From a virus: DNA of 37,275 nucleotides. Both the position numbers and the translations under genes were made by a program. Position 1 is the first letter of the stretch. The number at the start of each line of letters is the position of its first letter. The stretch lies in the IMG/VR virus record IMGVR_UViG_3300042090_000851, positions 1 to 37,275 of that record, one strand, 5' to 3'. The notes beneath the pieces were generated by a model. That model was given only the letters and a program-made list of their open reading frames with translations, was not told the DNA's origin and did no database searches. This document shows, in pieces, positions 31,755 through 37,275 of the stretch.

Positions 31755-31883
31755 TTACTCTTTAAACAATTTTTCAAAAATCAGATATATCAAACTAATC
31801 CCTAACCCAAATAGCAATACCAATATCCCAAGAAAGAACCATATAACAAATTCCAGCTTATCCAAAAACTCATTGAGCGGCAT
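31755..31883 (-). CDS. 42-aa single-pass membrane protein
   Basis: Leftward, GGAAAG precedes the ATG. A charged N-terminus (PLNEFLDKLE) leads into a long hydrophobic helix (FVIWFFLGILVLLFGLGISL) and a short basic end (FEKLFKE). Its shape fits small holin or antiholin-like proteins; nothing else supports that. Confidence 0.5.
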   Translation of the reverse strand: MPLNEFLDKLEFVIWFFLGILVLLFGLGISLIYLIFEKLFKE

Positions 31884-31895
31884 TACTACTTTCCT

Positions 31896-32087
31896 TTATT
31901 TCATTCTTTTTTCTAACGCCAAATGAAGATCAATGTCTGGACAGAATTCTCCAGCAGGACAAATTTTACACATCCAAGGTTCCCTGGCCATCATTTTTCG
32001 TCTTTGTTTATCTTCTTTTTTCCATTGCCTCACTAAGTCATAAGAAGGCTCAAAGAAATGCCGATGTAATTTTTTAAAGAAGCTCAT
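31896..32087 (-). CDS. 63-aa basic protein with Cys-rich centre
   Basis: AAAGGAATACAC precedes ATG 32087; the in-frame ATG at 32120 is upstream of that site and unlikely. The N-terminal half is basic and aromatic (SFFKKLHRHFFEPSYDLVRQ, then KKEDKQRRK) and the C-terminal half holds CKICPAGEFC, a possible metal-binding knot. Function unknown; directly follows the Erf-like gene. Confidence 0.55.
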   Translation of the reverse strand: MSFFKKLHRHFFEPSYDLVRQWKKEDKQRRKMMAREPWMCKICPAGEFCPDIDLHLALEKRMK

Positions 32088-32106
32088 GTGTATTCCTTTG
32101 GTACTA

Positions 32107-32847
32107 TTATTTGGTACCATTTCTCAACTGCTTGATTTCCCTTATTCTCTTTATTGCAGGGAAATATTTATTTTTTGGAAGATCCGCCAAATTCTGCAAC
32201 TTCAATCCATCCAATATCATTTCGGCGATGTCTGGATATTCAGCGAGTTCGTAGTTTATCTCGTCAAGTTGTTCGGTTGTAATAACTTCTGGAGTATCAT
32301 CTTTTGCGTTGTACTTAGTATTGAGCGCAGTTCCTTTTGCATAGACTTCTCTACTAGTTGCTACAGCTGCTTCGCCATCATCATCTTCATCACCAACAAC
32401 CACACCAACCAACGAAACATAACATACGCGCTTCATATATGTAATTGTTGAAGAGATTGATTGTACGTCATTTTTAGCAGGTACAATGCGCACTTTGGAT
32501 TGAACCCATTCTCCTGATGTATGCATCATCTTGGTGATCAACCATTTACCATCATCAGCATCGATAATCATCTGCATGACTGATAAACCATTCTTGGTTA
32601 ATGCTGGACGTGAAGCTTGCACTACTGACATAAGATCAGCATAAGCACTCTTGAAGTATGGATTATTCTTGTTTTCACCAGCAACTGCAAAGTCAGCCTG
32701 AGCTTTAGCTAAAGCAGTAGCAAGCTCTTTGATCTCCACCGATGAATTTGCCTCAGGTTGCACGATCTTACTCGAGTTGAGTATGTCTATCTTCTTGGAA
32801 AGATCGTTGATCATATCCTGAATTTTAATGAGTTCCATTGTTTCCAT
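32107..32847 (-). CDS. erf-like: Erf family single-strand annealing protein
   Basis: A 246-aa protein with the Erf core: NNPYFKSAYADLMSVVQASR at about 61-80, NGLSVMQ at 86-92, LITKMMHTSGEWVQS at 103-117, then VQSISSTITYMKRVCYVSLV at 128-147 and an acidic DEDDDGEA end. The family (P22 Erf) coats single-stranded DNA and anneals complementary strands, which can circularise terminally redundant genomes or repair ends. The C-terminal 90 residues are variable and acidic. It is the first enzyme-like gene of the leftward operon after two small genes; the RusA-like resolvase lies across the junction. Confidence 0.85.
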   Translation of the reverse strand: METMELIKIQDMINDLSKKIDILNSSKIVQPEANSSVEIKELATALAKAQADFAVAGENKNNPYFKSAYADLMSVVQASRPALTKNGLSVMQMIIDADDGKWLITKMMHTSGEWVQSKVRIVPAKNDVQSISSTITYMKRVCYVSLVGVVVGDEDDDGEAAVATSREVYAKGTALNTKYNAKDDTPEVITTEQLDEINYELAEYPDIAEMILDGLKLQNLADLPKNKYFPAIKRIREIKQLRNGTK

Positions 32848-33014
32848 TACTTGTTTCTCCTATTGAGTTTCATATCCTCTACAACATCCATCAAATGTTG
32901 ATCCCAACAATCTTCTGAACAGAATTGAGCGACTTCATTATTCACATGTTTAACGACTATATCGCTGACTTCATATTCTTCAAAGCACCATTCGCATCGT
33001 TTAATGTTGTCCAT
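32847..33014 (-). CDS. 55-aa zinc-finger-like protein
   Basis: AAGGAAAAACACA precedes ATG 33014; a longer in-frame start at 33047 overlaps the upstream gene. It contains CEWC near residue 7 and CSEDC near residue 32, giving a C-x2-C...C-x3-C pattern like TRASH or MYM fingers. It abuts the Erf-like gene (shared base). May bind DNA or a host factor. Confidence 0.6.
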   Translation of the reverse strand: MDNIKRCEWCFEEYEVSDIVVKHVNNEVAQFCSEDCWDQHLMDVVEDMKLNRRNK

Positions 33015-33204
33015 TGTGTTTTTCCTTATGAATAGAATAAACATCATCTGCCAATGCCATAAATGCGTATTGTGCCATGGTATATTTATTCAATACATTT
33101 AACATTTCAGGCGTCATATCTTTAAAATCTATAGACGAGTGCATCTTATAAATCGCTGATGCTAAATCATTAAGAGCTTTTCCCAATTGTTCTACTCGCT
33201 CCAT
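33001..33204 (-). CDS. 67-aa helical hypothetical protein
   Basis: GGGGAATT precedes the ATG. All-helical pattern (LGKALNDLASAIYKMHSSID, then MLNVLNKYTMAQYAFMALAD) with a charged end. First gene of the leftward recombination operon, overlapping the zinc-finger gene by 14 bases. Function unknown. Confidence 0.6.
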   Translation of the reverse strand: MERVEQLGKALNDLASAIYKMHSSIDFKDMTPEMLNVLNKYTMAQYAFMALADDVYSIHKEKHNGQH

Positions 33205-33259
33205 AATTCCCCTTCGGTTTAACTTCTATCTACTACTATATTAACATATATTATATTAT

Positions 33260-33287
33260 TTGCAATCAAATTATAATATGTTATAAT
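33260..33287 (+). promoter_or_regulatory. Strong promoter for the first HTH module
   Basis: TTGCAA at 33260-33265 and TATAAT at 33282-33287, 16 nt apart, with TG one base before the -10 (extended -10). This lies about 35 nt before the HTH gene at 33322. The minus strand of the same gap also carries TATAAT near 33250, fitting a divergent promoter for the Erf operon. Confidence 0.7.
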
Positions 33288-33321
33288 AGATTCATATAGA
33301 ATATTAGATTGGAGAATGATG

Positions 33322-33543
33322 ATGATTGATAAACTAGCAGAAAAAAGACAGGATTTGCTCCTGAGATTAGAGAATTTGATTGTAGATGAACCTAAGTCAG
33401 CCAGGAGATTGGCTATAGAGATGGGGCTTCATGAGCATACCCTGAATAGTTTTATGAGAAACAATAGGGAAACTAGCATGTTAACACTAGCTAGGATAGA
33501 GAAATATATCTTGGGCAAGGAAAAGGGGGATAGGGATGAATAG
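33322..33543 (+). CDS. 73-aa Cro/CI-like helix-turn-helix regulator A
   Basis: GGAG lies 7 nt before ATG 33322, the third of three in-frame ATGs. HTH at about 24-50 (SARRLAIEMGLHEHTLNSFM, then RNNRETSMLTLARIEKYILG). The closing TLARIEKYIL is typical of small phage repressors, which bind operators as dimers. The gene at 34831 encodes a similar protein. It is followed by an overlapping gene for a 28-aa membrane peptide. It sits between two divergently controlled blocks, so it may act as a switch. Confidence 0.75.
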   Translation: MIDKLAEKRQDLLLRLENLIVDEPKSARRLAIEMGLHEHTLNSFMRNNRETSMLTLARIEKYILGKEKGDRDE

Positions 33544-33622
33544 GATATTTCTTTTGTTGCGTATAGGATTATTTGTCTTCCTAATGTATCGCATGATTAA
33601 AAGAGTCAACAGAGTGTTATAA
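33536..33622 (+). CDS. 28-aa membrane peptide coupled to HTH regulator A
   Basis: It starts inside the end of the HTH gene with AAGGGGGATAGGG upstream. One hydrophobic helix (IFLLLRIGLFVFLMYRM) with basic ends (KRVNRVL). Very short, yet it has a good site and a terminator directly after it. The second HTH gene is likewise followed by an overlapping membrane peptide gene, which supports its reality. Confidence 0.5.
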   Translation: MNRIFLLLRIGLFVFLMYRMIKRVNRVL

Positions 33623-33644
33623 AGGGGGAACTTAATCCCCCTTT
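33621..33644. terminator. Bidirectional terminator-like inverted repeat
   Basis: AAAGGGGG (33621-33628) and CCCCCTTT (33637-33644) form a perfect stem with an 8-nt loop between converging genes. T's close the stem on both strands, so it probably stops transcription from both sides. Confidence 0.8.
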
Positions 33645-33649
33645 GCTAA

Positions 33650-33931
33650 TTACGCACGTTTAACTGATGCGTAATTACAAGCAATGATACTTGCTGTTAA
33701 GACTGCTGGTATTAATACTGGCGCAGCGCTTATTGTTGGCACTGTTACCGTGACTAATCCAAGAGTTTGCATGATTGCCAGACCTACTCCTTGAGGAGCT
33801 ACTGTAGACATTACAGTGGTGTAGATCTTCTTTTCAATAAGTGTTCTCATAGAATCCTCAGGCAGAAATGCATGGGATTGACTGGTCATGATAATGGTTA
33901 GGGCTAGTAGGCCCTTTTTGATATTTAACAT
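33650..33931 (-). CDS. 93-aa exported hydrophobic protein
   Basis: Leftward, AAGGAAATT before the ATG. Signal peptide MLNIKKGLLALTIIMTSQSHA, cut probably after SHA. The mature part contains a long hydrophobic stretch (PTISAAPVLIPAVLTASIIA). It is exported and may reinsert in a membrane. Last gene of a four-gene leftward block of secreted and membrane proteins. Function unknown. Confidence 0.6.
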   Translation of the reverse strand: MLNIKKGLLALTIIMTSQSHAFLPEDSMRTLIEKKIYTTVMSTVAPQGVGLAIMQTLGLVTVTVPTISAAPVLIPAVLTASIIACNYASVKRA

Positions 33932-33954
33932 AATTTCCTTGATTGATTACAGTT

Positions 33955-34068
33955 TTAGTTTTGATATTCATCTGGCATGAAATCTCTGATGAAATGTTTT
34001 CTCAGGAATCCATACCAGGTGATCATTAGTAATAAGTATGCGATAGCGGTATGCATTGTTTGGGTCAT
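33955..34068 (-). CDS. 37-aa membrane peptide
   Basis: AGGAATATTCAA precedes the ATG, which overlaps the stop of the upstream gene (ATGA). One helix (MHTAIAYLLLMITWYGFL) followed by a basic and polar end (RKHFIRDFMPDEYQN). Supported by coupling and by a good site. Confidence 0.5.
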   Translation of the reverse strand: MTQTMHTAIAYLLLMITWYGFLRKHFIRDFMPDEYQN

Positions 34069-34181
34069 TTGAATATTCCTATTCTCTTCCAGAATTCAGT
34101 CTTCAACAGAATTACATTGATGACGTATCCTATGAAGAAGCCCATCAATCCTAAAAGATATTGTTCATACCAGTACCACAT
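34065..34181 (-). CDS. 38-aa membrane peptide
   Basis: AAGGAATCATT precedes the ATG. An aromatic N-terminus (MWYWYEQYLLG) leads into one helix (LMGFFIGYVINVILL) and a basic end (KTEFWKRIGIFK). Coupled to the next small membrane gene. Possibly a pair working together. Confidence 0.5.
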   Translation of the reverse strand: MWYWYEQYLLGLMGFFIGYVINVILLKTEFWKRIGIFK

Positions 34182-34190
34182 AATGATTCC

Positions 34191-34670
34191 TTAAGCTGGG
34201 CCTGTTGCAACGCCGCCAAGAATACCAAGGCCAAGACCTACGGTATTGCTTGCTGCTTCTACGGGAACTAACAAAGTAGTTTGTAGAGTAGCGAGTGTAA
34301 CTGGATATGCTGGTCCTGTTGCCAATGCTGCTACATGCATAAGTATTTGTGCAGTGCCATGAACAAGAATCTTGCCAGTCCAGAAACCGATAGTTGCTCC
34401 AAGAGCTCCACCACCATTGAGCGGTGCGCCAAGGTGCAATGCATAGTCTTCGCTATTATTAAGCTTAGCAAGCTTTAATGTAGCACCAGCTGCAGCAAGC
34501 TTAGCAAGTTTAACGTTATCAATACCACGTAGTTCTTTATCGATGAATGCACGTTCGATTTTGGTGTTATCAACAAAGAAATCATTTCCTTTGTGAGTGA
34601 GTTGCATTGCATTCATAGATGCGCATGCAATCATAGTTAAAGCTAGAATAGCTTTACGAATTTGTAACAC
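34191..34670 (-). CDS. 159-aa exported protein
   Basis: It starts at GTG 34670 with AGGAG 7 nt before. A signal peptide (MLQIRKAILALTMIACASMNAMQ), cut probably after NA. The mature part has a polar start, then a Gly/Ala-rich hydrophobic end (NGGGALGATIGFWTGKI, later VGLGLGILGGVATGPA). It is probably periplasmic or membrane-inserting. First gene of the leftward secreted block. No family recognised. Confidence 0.65.
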   Translation of the reverse strand: MLQIRKAILALTMIACASMNAMQLTHKGNDFFVDNTKIERAFIDKELRGIDNVKLAKLAAAGATLKLAKLNNSEDYALHLGAPLNGGGALGATIGFWTGKILVHGTAQILMHVAALATGPAYPVTLATLQTTLLVPVEAASNTVGLGLGILGGVATGPA

Positions 34671-34753
34671 AGAGTTACTCCTAAATAATGGTTAAATACT
34701 GCTGCTTTCTACTATCTCGTCCCTCTTTTACGCATGTACCATAATATCCCTTC

Positions 34754-34775
34754 AGGTTTAAACAGGGTAAAAGTT
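34754..34775 (+). promoter_or_regulatory. 22-nt control motif, copy 2
   Basis: AGGTTTAAAC-AGGGTAAAAGTT matches the copy at 24168-24189 at 19 of 22 positions and lies in the divergent gap before HTH gene B. Nearby ATTGT-GTCA-ACAAT (34799-34812) is a small inverted repeat that could be an operator. Confidence 0.55.
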
Positions 34776-34830
34776 GTATTCATTATAACAATATGCTACA
34801 TTGTGTCAACAATCTTAATGAGGAAAAGCT

Positions 34831-35082
34831 ATGACAATAGAAAAAATAGAAGAGATGAGACGGAAGTTAACTGAGATGTTGATCGATAGTGATTATGGAT
34901 CGGTTGAGATTGCCAAGCGAATAGATATTAGTTTTATGGCATTTAATCGATTCATCATAGGTGTTAAGAAGACTAACATAAGAACGTTGCTCAAAATTGA
35001 AAAATTCCTCAATGCGCCGCCTCCAAGAAAGATTCCAGTGAGGAAAGATGGCAAGAGAAGGATGGAAAGGATAGATGGATGA
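34831..35082 (+). CDS. 83-aa Cro/CI-like helix-turn-helix regulator B
   Basis: GAGGAAAAGCT precedes the ATG. HTH at about 24-50 (SVEIAKRIDISFMAFNRFII, then VKKTNIRTLLKIEKFLN), with a basic tail (RKIPVRKDGKRRMERIDG). It resembles regulator A in the order helix, turn, helix and closing L-x-K/R-I-E-K-F/Y-L. The stop overlaps the next gene's ATG. It may bind the control motif or the operator-like repeat upstream. Confidence 0.75.
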   Translation: MTIEKIEEMRRKLTEMLIDSDYGSVEIAKRIDISFMAFNRFIIGVKKTNIRTLLKIEKFLNAPPPRKIPVRKDGKRRMERIDG

Positions 35083-35192
35083 ACGTAGCTCTATATTTAT
35101 TGATATTTTTTGGATGCTTTCTTATGGGTCCAAGATTCTCATTAGCATTAATAGCTATGACATTTATATATATAGCGGCTAAAATTGGATAA
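35079..35192 (+). CDS. 37-aa membrane peptide coupled to HTH regulator B
   Basis: ATGA overlap with the HTH gene. Almost entirely hydrophobic (ALYLLIFFGCFLMGPRFS, then LALIAMTFIYIAAKIG), probably two short helices. GGAAAGG lies upstream. It mirrors the 28-aa peptide that follows regulator A. Confidence 0.55.
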   Translation: MNVALYLLIFFGCFLMGPRFSLALIAMTFIYIAAKIG

Positions 35193-35205
35193 GGATAGAA
35201 TAATC

Positions 35206-35400
35206 ATGGACATAATAATCTATTTTAAAGACACATATCAATCAGTTGAAGACATTAAAAAGCAACATTTGATGGATCAATTAGATATATTATTTTTTCA
35301 CCGAGATGAATTTCTTCAAATTGTAGGTAAGAATACTATTGCTATTGTTCGATGCGCTGATGTAGTGGGAATATGGTGCAAACGGGATGATGAAATATGA
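35206..35400 (+). CDS. 64-aa hypothetical protein
   Basis: AAGGATAG lies about 10 nt before ATG 35206; a TTG at 35185 would add seven residues. A soluble alpha/beta protein (MDIIIYFKDTYQSVEDIKKQ, then NTIAIVRCADVVGIWCKRDD). Overlaps the next gene (ATGA). Unknown function. Confidence 0.55.
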   Translation: MDIIIYFKDTYQSVEDIKKQHLMDQLDILFFHRDEFLQIVGKNTIAIVRCADVVGIWCKRDDEI

Positions 35401-35624
35401 ATCTAGATAAATCGTTTGATGAGATAGGAAAGCTTCTTCGTCTTCAAACTTATGGTGAATTATACAATGAGCTAGTGAGCAAACAGAATAAGACTGATGG
35501 TGATCGAGCACAAATGAAAGATCTACTGGATAAATATTCTGCTCTTGCAAAAGAATTAGGCATAAAAGTTACGATGAGCAGAGAGGATTTAGATGATATT
35601 CCCAAATCTGAATCAGTTGACTGA
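35397..35624 (+). CDS. 75-aa helical hypothetical protein
   Basis: Mostly helical and charged (SFDEIGKLLRLQTYGELYNE, then RAQMKDLLDKYSALAKELGI). It might pack as a coiled-coil bundle. Coupled to the preceding gene by ATGA. No family recognised. Confidence 0.55.
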   Translation: MNLDKSFDEIGKLLRLQTYGELYNELVSKQNKTDGDRAQMKDLLDKYSALAKELGIKVTMSREDLDDIPKSESVD

Positions 35625-35915
35625 ACCTGCAAAACAGCTACAATAACAGAGTTATTTTATAGATGAGATATATATCTTAATGCTAAAAATAACCAATGAA
35701 ATTCCCACTTAAAGAATTAAGGCCAGCAATTGCCAGCCTTAAAAACTTTTAACTCAATTCCTACGGATTAGCCCCCAAGTGGAACGAGTGATGAGATAAA
35801 AAAGAACCCGGTTTTAAACGAGCTCTTCTTTAGTACTAGCCGTTTGCTGTAACACAAAATAACTAGAAATGTGAAACACGAATTTTTCATGTTTCACAAA
35901 GTAAGGAAAGTATAA
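35625..35915 (+). promoter_or_regulatory. Leader region of the replication gene, with inverted repeats
   Basis: A 291-base stretch without a convincing gene. It holds AAGGC and GCCTT around a mismatched stem (35719-35741) followed by AAAAACTTTT, a possible weak terminator, and a perfect 9-bp inverted repeat TGTGAAACA/TGTTTCACA (35870-35878 and 35890-35898) just before the AAGGAAAG site of the next gene. The second is a candidate operator or part of a replication origin. Confidence 0.5.
35870..35898. promoter_or_regulatory. 9-bp inverted repeat upstream of the replication initiator
   Basis: TGTGAAACA and TGTTTCACA flank an 11-nt spacer 18 bases before the start at 35916. This is the right size and place for a dimer-binding operator used for autoregulation, or it could fold in the mRNA and control translation. 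Confidence 0.6.
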
Positions 35916-37106
35916 ATGAACTTTACACTAAGTCAAGAAAAAATTTCTGAAATAAAGCGTAGCCTAACAGGCAAAAGGGGAAAAACTAGAAGAATAGTAT
36001 TAAATACTATCGTTGGACTCCTTAATGCACATGGCAATGCTTCTCCGGGACAAACATATTTAGCAGGTCAGGCGAAGCGTCGCCGGAGAGAAACGGGTAA
36101 TAGAACAGTCAAGAGATTGTGTGAGCTTGGTATCATAATTAAGAAATATAGACATGAAGAAACTTGTCTATATTTCTTATCCCCTTCTTTTTTTCAATAT
36201 CGTCATCTCTTCTATGAACTAGTTCCTGCTCTAAGACAGCTTGGTCTGCTGTTGCTTTTTTCTCTTACTTCTAATGTTTTCGCAAAAGAAGTCACACAAC
36301 TTAAAAATATAAATTATAACTCTCGCAAGAGAGAGATTTCGTTGCTTACTTTTAGGGCTAACGAGGCGAATGGTTACAACTTTTACGATAAGGACTACGG
36401 CAAACTTATAACAATTCAAGTTATTAATAAAAAACAATCAATAACTATAGAAAAACAGCAGTTATGCCCAAAGGAGAGCGTAATGAACCAACAAACCATA
36501 ATTAATGTTATAGCTCAAGCTTATAATTTATCTATAGAACAACAGGAACTATTGTCGAGACATTCCTTCGAAGCATTGGAATACGCTCGCAAAGAACTCT
36601 ATCGACAAAAAAAGCAGTATAGTTTGTCCAATGCCCAAAGTGCTACTAGTTGGTTTTCTGCGGTGGCTAATTCTTTTGAGAAGAAAGCCTCGCGATCCTC
36701 AAATGGGAAGATGCCTGCATATTCTACAAAGCCAATGAACCCTGGTGGTCATAGTCCTGCGGGAGATGCGTCAAATTTGAGCAATGATGAAAGAATTCAG
36801 TTTGCTATGAATGAAGAGTCGGCATGGGAAGAGATAACTGAAACTACGCCAATTATGGAATCAGTGGGATTACATCTTGGATATGTTGATAGAGCAAAAA
36901 GCAACTGGAAACGTATCGGCCAGATTCCTAAAGAATTCCCAACCAGCAGTAACGCTTTTAAGAATGATCTTTCAGAAGCAGAGAAGTATACCGAAGGACC
37001 AGAGTATGAAGAACATTTGAATGCAATTTCGGAAGACAAACCCGATCCTGCAGGGTATAAAAGAAGAATAAGAATTACCGATTATAGAAGAATAGCGAGG
37101 AAATAA
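35916..37106 (+). CDS. Winged-helix replication initiator-like protein
   Basis: AAGGAAAG precedes the ATG. 396 aa. The N-terminal 100 residues form a winged helix (KTRRIVLNTIVGLLNAHGNA, then TYLAGQAKRRRRETGNRTVK and RLCELGIIIKKYRHEETCLY), as in plasmid and phage replication initiators and partition-linked HTH proteins. The middle includes a hydrophobic stretch (LLLLFSLTSNVFAK). The C-terminus is polar and charged, with a basic end. No helicase or primase motif is seen, so it would recruit host replication proteins. It overlaps the next gene by one base (TAATG). The initiator role is inferred from the domain and the upstream inverted repeat. Confidence 0.65.
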   Translation: MNFTLSQEKISEIKRSLTGKRGKTRRIVLNTIVGLLNAHGNASPGQTYLAGQAKRRRRETGNRTVKRLCELGIIIKKYRHEETCLYFLSPSFFQYRHLFYELVPALRQLGLLLLFSLTSNVFAKEVTQLKNINYNSRKREISLLTFRANEANGYNFYDKDYGKLITIQVINKKQSITIEKQQLCPKESVMNQQTIINVIAQAYNLSIEQQELLSRHSFEALEYARKELYRQKKQYSLSNAQSATSWFSAVANSFEKKASRSSNGKMPAYSTKPMNPGGHSPAGDASNLSNDERIQFAMNEESAWEEITETTPIMESVGLHLGYVDRAKSNWKRIGQIPKEFPTSSNAFKNDLSEAEKYTEGPEYEEHLNAISEDKPDPAGYKRRIRITDYRRIARK

Positions 37107-37275
37107 TGTGGATTGATTTAGAAAATATACGTAATGCAACCATAACTTCTGATGAATGGGTTGAAATCACAAATATCATGGCTCAAGAACCAGAAATGAC
37201 CGATGCCGATTATGAAAGAATGCCTGGCATGAGAGAATGGATGGCTGAAGTAAAAAAAATCGCTAACGATTTCAG
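37106..37275 (+). CDS. 5' part of the 88-aa hypothetical protein spanning the junction
   Basis: GCGAGGAAATA precedes ATG 37106. The frame runs through the 98-bp repeated end and continues at base 1. The added N-terminus reads MWIDLENIRNATITSDEWVE, then ITNI before the methionine at base 1. This proves that base 1 is not the real start. Function unknown. Confidence 0.75.
   Translation, partial: MWIDLENIRNATITSDEWVEITNIMAQEPEMTDADYERMPGMREWMAEVKKIANDF
37178..37275 (+). repeat. 98-bp terminal direct repeat (identical to 1-98)
   Basis: Bases 37178-37275 match bases 1-98 without a difference, and a gene continues across the overlap. This is the signature of a circular or circularly permuted genome assembled into a linear contig with a k-mer overlap. 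A true short terminal repeat of the virion DNA is less likely, because the repeat lies in the middle of a coding sequence. Confidence 0.9.

Noticed and set aside
1-37275. tRNA genes and CRISPR arrays
   Set aside because: No cloverleaf with a TTC-G loop and acceptor stem, and no regularly spaced repeats, were seen by eye on either strand.
1-37275. Integrase or attachment site
   Set aside because: No tyrosine or serine recombinase motif was found in any reading frame, so no att site is proposed.

Overview
The window is a complete, circularly closed genome of a small tailed double-stranded DNA phage, apparently a podovirus. The last 98 bases (37178-37275) repeat bases 1-98 exactly, and the gene cut by the left edge starts at 37106. 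The unique length is therefore about 37.18 kb. The P22-type portal, the N4 gp56-like capsid protein, the glycine-zipper ejection proteins and the short-tail gene set support the podovirus call. I see no long tape-measure protein or tail sheath. The DNA is AT-rich with Shine-Dalgarno-led genes, many of them overlapping as ATGA. The host is bacterial and probably Gram-negative, but it cannot be named from this sequence.

Layout. (1) 35.9-37.1 kb holds a winged-helix replication initiator-like gene behind a 9-bp inverted repeat. It reads across the junction into a RusA-like resolvase and small zinc and membrane proteins (1-0.9 kb). (2) 0.94-6.0 kb holds the small and large terminase genes with accessory genes between and after them. 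(3) 6.1-17.6 kb is the head module: portal, small basic proteins, scaffold, an M15 peptidase endolysin, major capsid protein, decoration-like proteins, head-tail adaptor and a short fibre-like protein. (4) 17.6-23.2 kb holds a large tail protein, one structural-looking gene on the minus strand and two ejection proteins. (5) 23.2-24.1 kb is a four-gene minus-strand cassette with a ribbon-helix-helix protein. (6) 24.2-30.9 kb is a fibre and adhesin module with a beta-repeat fibre, a YadA-head/S74-chaperone protein and a C1q-like protein. (7) 31.0-33.2 kb is a leftward operon with an Erf-type annealing protein, a lipoprotein and tiny membrane proteins, ended by two tandem terminators. (8) 33.3-35.6 kb is a control-like region with two HTH-plus-small-membrane-protein modules and a leftward block of secreted and membrane proteins.

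The strongest discovery is that the portal and major capsid genes are each interrupted by a short, ORF-less group I intron (215 and 201 nt). The two introns are relatives. Helices P1, P7, P8, P9 and a P9.2-like hairpin are intact in both and differ by compensatory changes. Both introns sit after an AGGCU 5' exon end, in phase 0 after an Ala codon. Splicing restores a 690-aa portal and a 315-aa capsid protein. Neither protein can be made from the unspliced message, so virion assembly depends on two ribozymes. The capsid gene also has a leader with two tandem imperfect repeats whose closing stems covary.

Replication appears host-dependent: I found no polymerase, helicase, primase or integrase. 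Recombination would rest on the Erf-like annealing protein and the RusA-like protein, whose usual DLDN motif reads DLSN. The genome also encodes several signal-peptide proteins and many proteins of 28-73 aa, several hydrophobic. These may act at the host envelope.
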